Positions 35,255 through 46,226 of a DNA stretch of 64,000 bases are shown one piece after another (positions within the stretch are counted from its first letter, which is position 1; each line of letters starts with the position of its first letter). Both the position numbers and the translations under genes were made by a program. The notes beneath the pieces were generated by a model. That model saw only the letters and a list, made by a program, of their open reading frames with translations, made no database searches and was not told where the DNA came from. Source of the stretch: Amyelois transitella (taxonomy: Eukaryota; Arthropoda; Insecta; Lepidoptera; Pyralidae); contig NC_083518.1 of NCBI RefSeq assembly GCF_032362555.1, positions 2,058,501-2,122,500 on the forward strand, in the 5' to 3' direction.

Positions 35255-36359
35255 TTGAGGGCCCAATTAATATAAAATAACATGACGTAACTCAAATTTA
35301 TCGTAGCCCACAAGTGGGCCAATTCTGGGACATTCACGTAACTTCGATAAATCATAGAGAAAGCCATATTGTGGGGTATTTATAAATTTAACCTTACGAC
35401 AATGGCATATATTTGTTTTATGAGTGATTCTCATTAGTTAGACGATATAATTTTGTAAGTTATTGAATTTTTTTAAATTATTTATTCGAATCACCCTCTT
35501 TTTGTTAGCGACATTGACATATCATATTTGTGAAGAGGCGTATGCAACACCGTTGTATCATTATCGGGTCTGCTTCAAATTTTTTTTTAGCAAAAACAGT
35601 TAAGTCAGAATAAATTGATTTAAATATTAGTAGGTATCAAATTGAGGTACTTTTTGATCCATCCGACTTTGAGATCACCTGTCGCAATTATCAAGATAAA
35701 AAAATATCTTTCTGTTTTCGTAGATCCTTTTATTAAATAACATCATTCAGCTATATTATTTTAATACACAAATAAAATTGAAAACCAATGAAATGTCTTA
35801 ACCAAAAGACAGGTCCGTGACAACGAAAAAAATGGCGATACCAATTTCTTGGTGTAGCGCAGTGTCAAGATTCACTTTCATCCCTGACATGAAATTCTTC
35901 TTCGCTTAGCAAAAGCTAATTGATGTCATTGATATTATAAGCACAATTTATCCCTATATACAAAACACATTAACAAGGCTATAAATCCAAACTACGTAAT
36001 CCCTGTCACGTGTCAAAGGTCGCGGAGACGCGAAGATGGTAGGATTTCACTGCCCTTTACTAGGAGCTTTTCACCCAGCGAAAGCTCTTCCTACTATGTT
36101 GCTTTTAACTTGCTACTACCTGTTATCTACCTATGACCGTGGGAAAGGGGAATGTTGATAGGGAAATTGAATTGAGTGGCGTATCAATTAGATGGATAGA
36201 CTTGCGTGGATATATTTTAGTTGGTAACTTGTCATTGTTGGTGCAAGTAAGGATTACTATTTAGGTTTTTTTTGTTTATTGTTTGATTGGTTAGCTATTC
36301 GGAACTAGAGCTTAAAGCTTCCTCATTGAACTTGACCGTATTATTTTCTTTCTTATATC

Positions 36360-36860
36360 GCACTAGCTTTTACCTGCAGCTTCGTCCGCGCGTATTTAGC
36401 GCCACCTACAAAAGAATGAATCTGACGGCCTCTGTGGCGCAGCGGTAGTGCGCTTGTCTGTGTCACCGGAGGTCCCGGGTTCGAATCCCGGCCAGGGCAT
36501 GATGAGAAACGAACTTTCTCTGATTGGCCTGGGTCTTGGATGTTTATCTATACACGTATTTATTATTATTATAAAATTATTATAAAATATCATTATAGTA
36601 TCATTGAGTTAGTATCTCGTAACACAAGTTTCGAACTTACTTCGAGGCTAACTCAATCTGTGTAATTTGTCCCTACCTATACTTATACTTACAACTACCT
36701 ATACTTTTTAGTGCGATGAAAGGTACCCTATGTCCTTTTCTGTACACCGCACCATATGTTTGCTGAATTTCATGTAAATCTGTTCAGTGGTCAACTGTTA
36801 AAACGTACAAATAAACAAACTCACTTTCGTTTGTGTAATATTAGTCTGGAAGTTTGGCTA
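36360..36860. mobile_element. Retroelement split by a tRNA-derived SINE
   Basis: The CACTAGCTTTTACCTGCAGC part (36361-36425) and the GTGCGATGAAAGGTACC part (about 36710-36860) flank a full tRNA-SINE at 36427-36675 (A-box-like TGGCGCAGCGG, B-box GGTTCGAATCC). Confidence 0.65.
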
Positions 36861-37354
36861 GTATGAATATTCTTAAGATTCGTGGGTCGGCCTCAGACCA
36901 TGTGATTACAATCTTAGGTAAATAAGGAAATCAGACACTCGTCTGATGTCCGTCACGAATAACCTAATCCAGCTTTGGTTGTGTTTTTTCAAATTTTTTG
37001 AAGTAAGCACACTTTGATATTACGTTTTATCAATAAACGTACTATAACACACCATAATTTACATAATAATGTGGTGGTATAAAACTGGTAAGGCTCGACA
37101 TTTGACCCGAAGCTGCAGCATTTGCAATTTAAGCACGCTATTGAAAGCTAAAGTCGCCATGTTAAGCTTTCTATTGTGGAAATCTGCTCACGACATTCTG
37201 CCTCCATCTGGTATTCTTGTGACTATTATTTATATCTTTTACTGTGCGTTTCATGGCACTTAGAACAGGACTTCTATTCCATAGATGTCGCAAAAGGCGA
37301 CTAGCAGAATAAGCACATTATTCTGGTGCAGTACTACTGTGGCAACTTCACTAA

Positions 37355-37690
37355 CGTCACATGCCATCAGCCAATGATAGTAAGAATACAACGCGTTTAG
37401 CAAATAGCAGCAAAGAATTCTAATCTTGGAATTTTTCTTTTAAGCAGTGTAATAACTATCTACTGTATTTAAATTTGGATCTCAATTACATAATTAAGAC
37501 ATCCAGCTGAAAGGGGTCTTTGAGACATTTCAAGGTTGTTAAGTTATCCTGTATCCTTCTACTCTTCACTATCAAGTTTACAAAATTTCATGAAAATCGG
37601 TTCAGTGGTTTTGAAGCGAAAGACGGACAAACAAACACACTACACATTTGTTATATTAGTATAAATAAAACGAATATTTGTAACAAGGTA
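37355..37690. mobile_element. Degraded repeat fragments
   Basis: Pieces include the inverted partner of 28085-28140, a worn family A body (37430-37545) and a retroelement tail with CAAAATTTCATGAAAATCGG (37570-37690). Confidence 0.4.
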
Positions 37691-38026
37691 GACGCTGAAA
37701 ATATCGCAAGGTAAACGACCGTTAATTCTGTGATACATTTTAATAACCATTTCACGGCTGAAAAGATACATCATGTCACTATCACATACATTCCAAGTGC
37801 GCACGCGCCGTTCATGACAATCATTCTAGGCAGCTGTTAATCAATACACAAGCATGTTGTTTCATTAGAATGATTCATTAGTATGATATATATGGACAGT
37901 TATAAAGTTTTGTGAAAGGCGTTGAAATTTTACATGTTTATATTTTCCGTTTAATTTAGCAGACTTAAGGCACAATACAACTGTTACAAAATACATTTAA
38001 ATAATAACATTAATTTTCAAAAATAA

Positions 38027-38125
38027 AACATACATACATATAGCTATGTCTATATCCCTTGCGGGGTAGACAGAGCCAACAGTCTTGAAAAGACTGAATG
38101 GCCACGTTCTGCTATTTACCTTAGT
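38027..38125 (-). mobile_element. SINE-like family A, 3' fragment
   Basis: Reverse tail half, well conserved up to GGCCACGTTC. This is the last copy before a 10-kb stretch without the family. Confidence 0.7.
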
Positions 38126-38398
38126 TTATCATAAAAATTACGGAACATACTAAAAGTTATCACGTTTCTTGTTGTATGTTATTTTGAACAACTTCCAAAG
38201 GTTATTTATACTTAATTAATATTTTTTTTTAATATTAAAAATGACAATACACTCAACCACAAATTTAAAGAGGTTTAAGGTAGGAATGATTCCTCTGCGC
38301 TAAGTGAAACTTTTTGATGCGATAAAACATTTGTGCAAAATGGGTACACAATCATATGGCAGATAGTTCTTCTAACATTAAATCCACCTATAGTGCTA

Positions 38399-38460
38399 GT
38401 GTAGGCAGAGATCACTGCATACTTCTTTCGCTTCATCCAGATTCATAACTCTCTTAATGC
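38399..38460 (-). mobile_element. LINE 3' fragment, short
   Basis: GTAGGCAGAGATCACTGCAT and CTTCATCCAGATTCATAACT match the reverse LINE end. Confidence 0.5.
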
Positions 38461-39018
38461 ATTCAAAAAGTTTAAATAAACATATTATTTAAAATCGTTA
38501 GGTAGCCCTTCAACTTGTAATTCATACATTGTATATCTTTGATGTGATTGAAGGAGAAACTTGTATATGGTAATGGTGGTAAAATCGTCTTGAAAAACTT
38601 GTACACAGCTATCTTGGAATAGGTTACTAATTAGTTTCAAGTCCATATACAAAGTACTTGGTTAATTTTATCCTGGTTGAAAGTAAAAGTTGAAATCTCA
38701 AAGAGTAATTATAAATTAAAGGTAGCATAAAGTGAAGGCATCAAAATCAGTATCACCTATTGATATAATTAAAATTGATCATTGATTTAAGATTTATCAT
38801 TAGAAACGAATAAAGTTTATTTGTTTTTATTTGTAGAGAAGTTCTCTCTTCTTTATTAATAATATCAAATGCTCTTTTTATAGAAGTAAAAGAAAGATCT
38901 GTTTTTTTTATTTCATAATAAAATAAAAGTTATCGTAATGATCTGAAGGCATCCCAAAATATGTACCATATTATCTATTAGTAAAAAAAAATATAATTTA
39001 AATTTCATTTTGTTTCAG

Positions 39019-42000
39019 ATACGGTTACTAGTAGTCATACAAATCATCAGAAATGTCCGTTGTCAAGATGGATTCAGCGATCGAGACTTACTGCGTCTCC
39101 AACAGATGGCTTCCAACGATGGCCAGGTTGAAACCATCACTAGTTACAGTACCAACATCATTCAGAGGGATCCGAATAGTCAGTCGATTAGTTCGGTGAG
39201 TGTACAATACCATATGACAGATCCTGAGAACAATGAAGAATACAACAGAGCAGATCGAACAAGAACAAGAAAAGTGTACCGAATTAAAAATCCCTTTGAA
39301 CATCAAAATCATCAGGATGATCATCACGAGACCAACACTGCTGAAACACAAGACAGCGGCACCGCAGCTAGTAACCAGTATGCAGCTATGCAATACTCCC
39401 TGCCACCCGAAGAGTTCCTGCAGCAAATGAGAGCGGAGAATCAATACTATCAGCAACAACAAGTATCTACTCAAGCCCCTCATCTTAGCTACACAGCCAC
39501 CCCACAACCCCAATACCAATATTCCACAATATCCCCAAATTATGACGACAACAACCATCAGTCAAACCAAATACCCCAACTTGAACCGAAAATGTCTGTT
39601 GGTCAAAATTATTTAACTAATACAAACTCGTATCAATACGGTGGTGGTAATTCTTATAATTTTGATAGTATTCAAAGTACACCAGCGTCTGTAACGCCAC
39701 TTATATCAACGCCTCTTCCAAATAATCAATATGTGGGTACACAGTCAAACTCTTACGTTTCTAGTTCTTCGCCGATTTATATATCTAGTCCACCTAATTT
39801 GCAATCGTATGTTTCATCTCCATTATCAAATATTCAAGATGTATCTCCAGATTACAGCAATAGAGTGAGCTCAACTATAGGAAGCAACTCCCTTAATTAC
39901 GAAAATGAGTTCCAAAAAAAGATGATGATAGATCATTATGATAATTCCGCTCATGGAGTAAGATACCCGGTAAACATGCAACAATACCAAAATGATTATC
40001 CATCCTCTACTCCGGTTCCTTCTTCGTCTCCTTATTCAGATCAAAGTCATGATTCGTGGCGAAATCAACAAAATGGAATTAACAGTGTATCGAAATCTCT
40101 TCAAGAATTATCACTTACTCAGTATCAAAATTATCCATATAATAATAATCAACAAGATTTGAGATCAGATGCTAATGATAACTCGAATAGTGACAACCAC
40201 CGGATGGGAAATGTACCAGCTGCTAACAATTTATATCTAAATTATGCTCAACCAGAATATCAATCGGATAACTTGAAGGGGCGAATAAAAAGCTTTGAAG
40301 AAAATGGTCAAAATAATAACTATTACTCACATGGTGATTATGGATGGAAACTTCAAAATAAAAAGGCTTTAGTAAGTACAGAAAATTATCCGCAAGGAAG
40401 CTTTGGAAGATATCAATACTCTAATCAGCCTTCAGCTTTACAAAGTTCACCAGGTATGGCGGTAAGTCAGATGAATTTCCATATGGATACCGGCAGGCCG
40501 CAGAACTATGACCAAGTATCAAAGTCAAGCGCCGATACCATAGATACCCAAGATTTTGCTAGAGCAGCAGCAAAAGCACAAGAAAGACAGCAACAACAAC
40601 AACAGCAACAACAACAGCAACAACTATACGGGAATAACTATCCGACAAACTACAATATACCGAATCCAACACCTGGACCTAATTATGGCATCAATGACAA
40701 GCAAAGAAATAGATTCAATGAAAACACAAATTCTAATAACTATCCATACAATGGCAATTTGCAAACAGATTTAATAACAGCTTCACCTTATTATTATACA
40801 AACTCAAAAGATAGCAGTTATGATCAGAAATCCAAATTACCATTTGACCATGACAAAGCTTTGAAAAACATTGTTCCCATAGATGTTTCAAATGTAGTTG
40901 GAAACTCAGAATCACAAGTAAGAGGGTTAGGAGGCCAAGATAATAATAACAGATTTAATGTACAAAACTCAGGCAAAAATCAACTTGAAGAAAATTTGAA
41001 GCAATATTACAGATCGGTCACAGATGCTTACTATAAAGATAAAAACTCTATTTATGGATTCAATATAAAAACAAAGCCAGAAGACATATTAAACAGCGAA
41101 AGCAAGCAACTTGACTCAAATTTACCATTTTATGCAAAGCAGCAACAAATTCAAGATTCTCTGTATAATCTACAAGACAAACGTTACTTTGAAGGTTCGA
41201 GTGCATCTCCAACTTTTGTTTCATCACCAAATAGTCCATATCAAGATAATTTCCAATCATCAGCAAACATTCAGCAACAAGGTTTACAGCGACCACAAAA
41301 CACCATGCCTAGTGATATCGCGAATATATTGAAACTTAATGACGTACCATATCGTTTTTCCTCCAGTTTATCAGAAGGAGATACGTTGCGGTTTAATAAC
41401 AATTTTGATACAGCAGTGATACCTACTCCTTTGCCAACTAGAATTAACCAGAATGTTGGAAGCCACCAAATTGATGTCTCGATTCTTAACAAACTGTTGA
41501 ATAAACAAACTCCACTTAATCTTAACAGGCCCGATATTGACCCTCAGGCCAGTGGATTAATATCGAATATAAACGGATTTAAAGTTGCTAACCCCTTCAA
41601 TGTAGATCTCAAATTAGTTGCAGATATGTTAAAAGGAAAACCAGCAATTGATGATAGTCATTTATTACCTTTGGGTAACCAATTCAGTAAGACCATCCCT
41701 TTGAAACTAGATTTATCGCAATTGCAACAATTACTTTTGAAAAATGATAATACTGGTAGTTATGCATCAATAAACGATGGTTTAAGTGCCTTTGCTAATC
41801 CATATTTGGATTTTTATAATCCTGGGCGACCTTACCAAGGTGTAAAGTATTCTCGTAGTCAAGAAGAAGAAGAAAGTGAGAGTATTATACCAATAGCAGA
41901 TGCTTCCAACAACCATCCTATTGGTGCAGTTATAGAACAACTGGATGACATATCAAATGAACGCGAAGCAAGTACTGGATCAGATGTCACAGCTCAAGAC

Positions 42001-42399
42001 GATGAAGGCTTGCCGAATAAATTCGAAAAACGCCCTAAGCATGCCATTATTTCAGGACACAGGATAGCTGATAGACACCGACATCCAAACTCTTTGCAAG
42101 GTCAGCGTTCATATCAAAGAAAATATCCAAAGTTACATTCAGATGAACCCTATCCTTTGTTAAAACCGCCTCCGCCTCAGACAAAAAGTCGGGAATCTCG
42201 TAATAACTTTGAAAAGAAAAACACTAAGCGACGTCGTTATAAGCCGAAGCTAGTTCGAGTTATGAAAACTGAACCTTTATATGAAGCTGGTACCAATACT
42301 GAAGAAGAAGACGAAGCTTCCGTTCCGACGTTACTACGGCCACCGCCGCCTATCGCTGATGCTAAAATGGATAGACTTGATGATGAGGAAAATACGTAA
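39019..42399 (+). CDS. Gene B main exon: large secreted Asn/Gln/Ser/Tyr-rich protein
   Basis: This exon encodes residues 8-1133 of a 1133-aa protein, acceptor TTTCAG at 39013-39018, stop TAA at 42397-42399. An N-terminal stretch (about 23-90) is mixed in composition. A very long Asn/Gln/Ser/Tyr/Pro-rich body follows, with a polyglutamine run near residues 530-545 encoded by mixed CAA/CAG. Residues about 820-920 form an ordered-looking island with amphipathic Leu repeats (ILNKLLNK, LKLVADMLKGK, LDLSQLQQLLLK). The tail (about 1010-1133) is basic then acidic, with Arg/Lys clusters and two RPPPP/KPPPP motifs. I see no known domain. It is probably an extracellular structural protein, cuticular by analogy with its neighbours. 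The stop codon lies inside a GTAAG donor-like sequence, so a longer isoform is possible. Confidence 0.82.
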   Translation: MRLLVVIQIIRNVRCQDGFSDRDLLRLQQMASNDGQVETITSYSTNIIQRDPNSQSISSVSVQYHMTDPENNEEYNRADRTRTRKVYRIKNPFEHQNHQDDHHETNTAETQDSGTAASNQYAAMQYSLPPEEFLQQMRAENQYYQQQQVSTQAPHLSYTATPQPQYQYSTISPNYDDNNHQSNQIPQLEPKMSVGQNYLTNTNSYQYGGGNSYNFDSIQSTPASVTPLISTPLPNNQYVGTQSNSYVSSSSPIYISSPPNLQSYVSSPLSNIQDVSPDYSNRVSSTIGSNSLNYENEFQKKMMIDHYDNSAHGVRYPVNMQQYQNDYPSSTPVPSSSPYSDQSHDSWRNQQNGINSVSKSLQELSLTQYQNYPYNNNQQDLRSDANDNSNSDNHRMGNVPAANNLYLNYAQPEYQSDNLKGRIKSFEENGQNNNYYSHGDYGWKLQNKKALVSTENYPQGSFGRYQYSNQPSALQSSPGMAVSQMNFHMDTGRPQNYDQVSKSSADTIDTQDFARAAAKAQERQQQQQQQQQQQQLYGNNYPTNYNIPNPTPGPNYGINDKQRNRFNENTNSNNYPYNGNLQTDLITASPYYYTNSKDSSYDQKSKLPFDHDKALKNIVPIDVSNVVGNSESQVRGLGGQDNNNRFNVQNSGKNQLEENLKQYYRSVTDAYYKDKNSIYGFNIKTKPEDILNSESKQLDSNLPFYAKQQQIQDSLYNLQDKRYFEGSSASPTFVSSPNSPYQDNFQSSANIQQQGLQRPQNTMPSDIANILKLNDVPYRFSSSLSEGDTLRFNNNFDTAVIPTPLPTRINQNVGSHQIDVSILNKLLNKQTPLNLNRPDIDPQASGLISNINGFKVANPFNVDLKLVADMLKGKPAIDDSHLLPLGNQFSKTIPLKLDLSQLQQLLLKNDNTGSYASINDGLSAFANPYLDFYNPGRPYQGVKYSRSQEEEESESIIPIADASNNHPIGAVIEQLDDISNEREASTGSDVTAQDDEGLPNKFEKRPKHAIISGHRIADRHRHPNSLQGQRSYQRKYPKLHSDEPYPLLKPPPPQTKSRESRNNFEKKNTKRRRYKPKLVRVMKTEPLYEAGTNTEEEDEASVPTLLRPPPPIADAKMDRLDDEENT

Positions 42400-42598
42400 G
42401 AAAACACTTTCATGTATTACTAATTAAGTCAATAGTTTTAATTTATAGTCTGTTGAACTGATCTTATAGTCTGACAATAGGTATTAAGCATGTATTTTTT
42501 TAATCTTATCGCCTAATCAACTTTATTTATTTAAGCTCGGTGGCATTGTTTTTTTCAAAAGAGTTTTTCTTCTACATCATACGTTCCGTAAAATCAAG

Positions 42599-43024
42599 TG
42601 TAAATATTTTAAGCGTAGATACGTCAAGGTTATTGAACAATAAATGTGACAAAAGACAGCTACATTTTAGATGGTGTTTACGTAGGAGTTAGGTAAATGA
42701 ATATATTTTAAATTTTTGATATTATGTAAAATCTGTGCGTAAAATAGAATAAAAAGTTATTAAAATACTTATGCAATTGACCTTTAAAATATTTCATTAA
42801 ATTTTCACGGACGTCTTTAAGAATTTTATGAATAATGTTTATTTTCTTCCATATTTTGTTACCGCATTTATTAATTTTGAAAGCTTGAGTATTGTTATGT
42901 TTTAAAAGAAACCAACATCCAGAATCTGGGTGTATTGTTATTAATATAAGGTTGTTATATCTACTGTAAATAAACTAAGCTAAGTTAAATTATAATGACA
43001 AATCTGACGAGTAGGTTGTAAATA
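42599..43024 (+). promoter_or_regulatory. Three TGTAAATA elements in the gene B 3' UTR
   Basis: TGTAAATA occurs at 42599-42606, 42965-42972 and 43017-43024, all on the sense strand between the stop and the distal poly(A) signal. This is the highest number among the five genes. Confidence 0.45.
42639..42644 (+). terminator. Proximal candidate poly(A) signal of gene B
   Basis: AATAAA lies 240 nt after the stop. The distal AATAAA at 43124-43129 is an alternative; which is used cannot be told from sequence. Confidence 0.45.
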
Positions 43025-43123
43025 TTCGATTCCTTCCTTTATTCATTAGTAATGTTATTTTGTGATACCTTAAGAACAATTTTGGTATTGTTGAGTAATT
43101 GCAATTGTTGTGAAATTGTTACA

Positions 43124-43129
43124 AATAAA
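43124..43129 (+). terminator. Distal candidate poly(A) signal of gene B
   Basis: AATAAA lies 725 nt after the stop codon and is followed by a T-rich stretch. Using it would retain all three UGUAAAUA elements in the message. Confidence 0.5.
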
Positions 43130-43239
43130 GATTTTCGTTAATTAATTTGTAATTTATTATGACCCAATTGCTGTACCCACAATAATTAATTTCATACAAA
43201 CTTTCATATCTTAAACAGTGTTTTTTTAATATTACGCAG

Positions 43240-43776
43240 GTGGAGATACTGTGTCGAGTGATTCTCTGATATGAACAAAAGTAAGTCAAACAATATACTT
43301 ACTTTTTGAGTGAGTTTATTAAGTGTTTTCCTGAAAATGGCTGATAAGTTACTTTTCTGTTCAGAGGTAGCAAACATTTTCTAGGTTTCGAAATTAAAAA
43401 ATGAGAGAGTGAGGTAAATTACATAGATGTGTGTGTCCGATGTAAACTACATTCGATGTTAAATTTAAATAATGTTTTTAGGTAATACATAATATTAGTA
43501 ATGTTTTACACTCGTTGTAGTTTCAGTTTTTTTTTCATTCATTTTTCAGATCAAAACAAAGTTATAAAACGTGGTAATGCCTTCATCTGCGAAACTGAAA
43601 ATTCTAATTTCGAATCTCAGACTTTGTTTACGGAAGAACTTTTGCCAAAGAAAACTATATTATCAACTGATTCTCAGGAAACTTTATGTAACACACAAAA
43701 AGAACCCCCCGACTCTCAGCCTTATGATGATTATTTACCCTATAGTAAAGAAGAGACTACTCAATTTTACCTATAA
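43240..43776 (+). CDS. Candidate orphan exon pair downstream of gene B (hypothetical)
   Basis: A possible short exon at 43240-43280 lies between TATTACGCAG and AAAA|GTAAGT. A possible terminal exon at 43550-43776 follows a strong pyrimidine tract ending TTTTTCAG and stops with TAA at 43774-43776. Read together from the ATG at 43273 they encode about 78 aa, MNKNQNKVIKRGNAFICETE onward: hydrophilic and acidic with two cysteines, and no signal peptide. AATAAA follows near 43809. The 41-nt exon is also in phase with the donor that overlaps the gene B stop, but that frame meets TGA after six codons. So this is either an independent small gene, an alternative 3' end of gene B, or chance. The uninterrupted, protein-like frame of the last exon is the main argument that it is real. 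Confidence 0.35.
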
Positions 43777-43829
43777 CAATATCATTGTTTATGACTGTTT
43801 GCCGTTATAATAAATGAGTAAAATAATAA

Positions 43830-46098
43830 TTAGTTCCGTTTTGTTTTGGATATTAATATTAATACAATATAAAAAAGGTTGACAATCCCTAATTTATTCT
43901 ATTTCATAGAATATTCAGAAACGAACGCTACAAGCTTGATTTACGTAAAAAACTAGGATGGTTTTGTTCAGGGTAGAATCTTCTAAAATGAAAGTTGAGA
44001 GAGATGCAATCAATTTTAAAATGGCACGTCTACCGTGTCATACGCCACACGTTAAAAAATATATGACGCGGCTGCCTGTCATCCGCAACGAACCGGTTAA
44101 GGACATTTCCCGATATTTCCTTGGGGACGGAAATTAACCGGATATTTTTATGTTTGTTTCATCTTATTCGCTATGCCACAATAGAAGTAAAATAATTGAA
44201 AAAGGTTTTACGATCGTTATAAGAGACAAAAATTATATTTACTTCGCTGGAAATAACACAGTTTCAGTAAATATAGTTAAAACTAATATACTTTATCATA
44301 CTAACTAGAAGTTTTCTCCTCACACGGAGATTTAATGGATGCATGATACTTAATTATTCAGAGTTTTTGAATTATTCAGTGAAAATGAGAGTCGTGTTAC
44401 ACGTAATTATGATGATAATTCGAGCTGCCAGATGACATCATAGCACGTATCATTGATGATTTCTCCCGAATCATTTAAATGATCGTCCGCAGATCAGTGT
44501 CCTCAAGAACAATTCTTAATACTGAATTGATTCTCTGTCTGATAACTGCTTTTTTACTTAAAATAGAGTTCTTAAGTTTTGCAACAGAGTTTTGTAAATA
44601 CCTGACTAGTATTTGGAGATTTGGAATTCGCGAGTAGTTTTTAACTTTATTAGCCTGCTATAAATTGGAGTAATCCTATTTGTTTATCCGTCATTAATTA
44701 AATTCAAATCTTCAAACAGGTCATCTCATATGAAAGTCAACGTAACTGATAACTAACTACATTTCATATTTCAAGTAATGCAATTCACATCAATTCTTAA
44801 CCTTGCATACGAGACATAACTGTTTTATATGCTTAGCATATGTAAGTTTATTTGTTTTTTGTGTCTCTAATAAAGGAATTTTTAAAGTTAGTAAAGACAT
44901 AACTACTATATAAAATAGGAACGTTTTCAAGTTCTACAGTCGTAATTATGGTTACATATAAAGTCATATTTCAAGCGAAAACAGATATAAAAAATTGATA
45001 AATCGGTCTTGTTATTCAAAATTTAAATTAAATCGTCTACTCTCTTGTCCCAGTTGCATACTCTGTCACTGTGCTACGGGGCCTAGGGTCCGCTTTGCAA
45101 TTTTTCTCTTTCCATTTTGTACCATCTGCAGTGTCTTCAATTTTAAGACCATTGTCACGCACATCATATTTCGCGTCATCAATTCAAGATTATATTAAGT
45201 CACCTTAATAAAGCACAATTAATTAATAATTACCATATAGAAATCATGTATTCAATAATTACAGTCTTCAATTGTTGATCTCATGTTATTGTCCATCTAA
45301 TAAATGTTCTCGGATGGTTCACTTGCGTGTGTTCTGCTTTCTGCGCGTGCGCACATCGGCCCCATACTTCTTTTGTGATTGGATCAAATTATGAAACTTT
45401 TTGTGGGATAAATCTTGTCTGATGTCTTGGGTTACGAAGTATGATATCATGTGCTATTGACGTTGCATTGTTGAATTTAATTATATTTCAAACTACATGG
45501 TACTTATAAACAAATTGCCCTCCACCAATCTCTTTGTATCTATTTGTACAATTCTCTGGAAACCACAATTTTTGAAGCATAACTAGATTGACTCAATGAC
45601 TGCTACTTTTAGTACTAGTTACTAAAAATAATTAACTACTACTACTCTTATATATATACTGTTTTATTTTATTCGAATATTTCCTCATTTACCTCAATGC
45701 ACCAAATTGTAAAGTTTTGAGTTAAAAAAAATAAGAATTTTTTAAACCTTGGTTGGGAATTAAAGGTGGTTCGGGACCCTCTTTATTAAATTAGGGAATA
45801 TTTTTTTAACAGCAATATGTAGGTAATTCAAATAATTACGGTTTCTCAAAATATATAGGTTTCTCTATATTTAAAGTACTAAAAATTTTGATGAGACAAT
45901 GACAAATTCTGTAAGCTATCACCGCGACCTTCTTTGGTAACTCTTGAAAACTAATTTCTAATCTAATTTCCATAAAACTCGTAACTTATTAGGAAATCGT
46001 TACAATATTTGTGATGCGCCTATATTCCTATGGCAGTTAAGGAATTAAGTAATAGTTGAATTAATTCGTGCATATATTTCCGTTAGAGCGAGACAAAC
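43830..46098. other. Intergenic region upstream of gene C
   Basis: This 2.3-kb stretch has no family A SINE, unlike most of the window. It includes a CpG-rich unique block (about 44020-44150) and TGCGCGTGCGCA at 45342-45353, the exact reverse complement of the motif near the gene B TATA box. No open frame looks coding. Its freedom from repeats next to a highly biased gene makes it a reasonable place for regulatory DNA, which is inference only. Confidence 0.5.
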
Positions 46099-46133
46099 AA
46101 ACCAGTTCGTCACTTTCGGCAACGAATTGGTTT
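46099..46133. promoter_or_regulatory. Imperfect dyad just upstream of the gene C TATA box
   Basis: AAACCAGTTCGT (46099-46110) and ACGAATTGGTTT (46122-46133) are reverse complements except at one position, separated by 11 nt. The dyad ends 14 bp before the TATA box. The arrangement suggests a dimeric activator site; the factor is unknown. Confidence 0.5.
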
Positions 46134-46147
46134 GAATTAGTGGCGGA

Positions 46148-46154
46148 TATAAAT
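46148..46154 (+). promoter_or_regulatory. TATA box of gene C
   Basis: TATAAAT at 46148-46154, 96 bp before the ATG. Predicted start is near 46178, giving a 5' UTR of about 65 nt. Confidence 0.65.
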
Positions 46155-46226
46155 ATGAAGAAAACAGCCGAATCCACACAAACAAGCGAGGCTTGTTGTA
46201 GGAGGAACAAGTTGACGCGGTAGCCA

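Larger units (their letters stand above)
31466..39018 (+). other. Gene B intron 1 (7.55 kb)
   Basis: It runs from GTGAGT to TTTCAG. The first kilobase (about 31480-32400) is unique, very AT-rich and free of SINEs. Further in are family A copies (32574-33218), a low-complexity AATAAT tract (about 33735-33830), a near-perfect 36-nt palindrome (35219-35254), a retroelement split by a tRNA-SINE (36360-36860) and a second GCGCACGCGC motif (37799-37808). No other gene is convincing; the open frames at 33986-34348 and 34898-35161 lack recognisable content. Confidence 0.6.

Noticed and set aside
39088-39558. 156-codon minus-strand open frame opposite the start of gene B
   Set aside because: It mirrors Gln/Tyr/His-rich codons of the sense gene; no independent signals.
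21120-42399. Rebers-Riddiford, Tweedle or CPAP-type chitin-binding domain in genes A and B
   Set aside because: No aromatic GxxxxxxxY...Y pattern, Tweedle blocks or six-cysteine chitin-binding motif could be seen.
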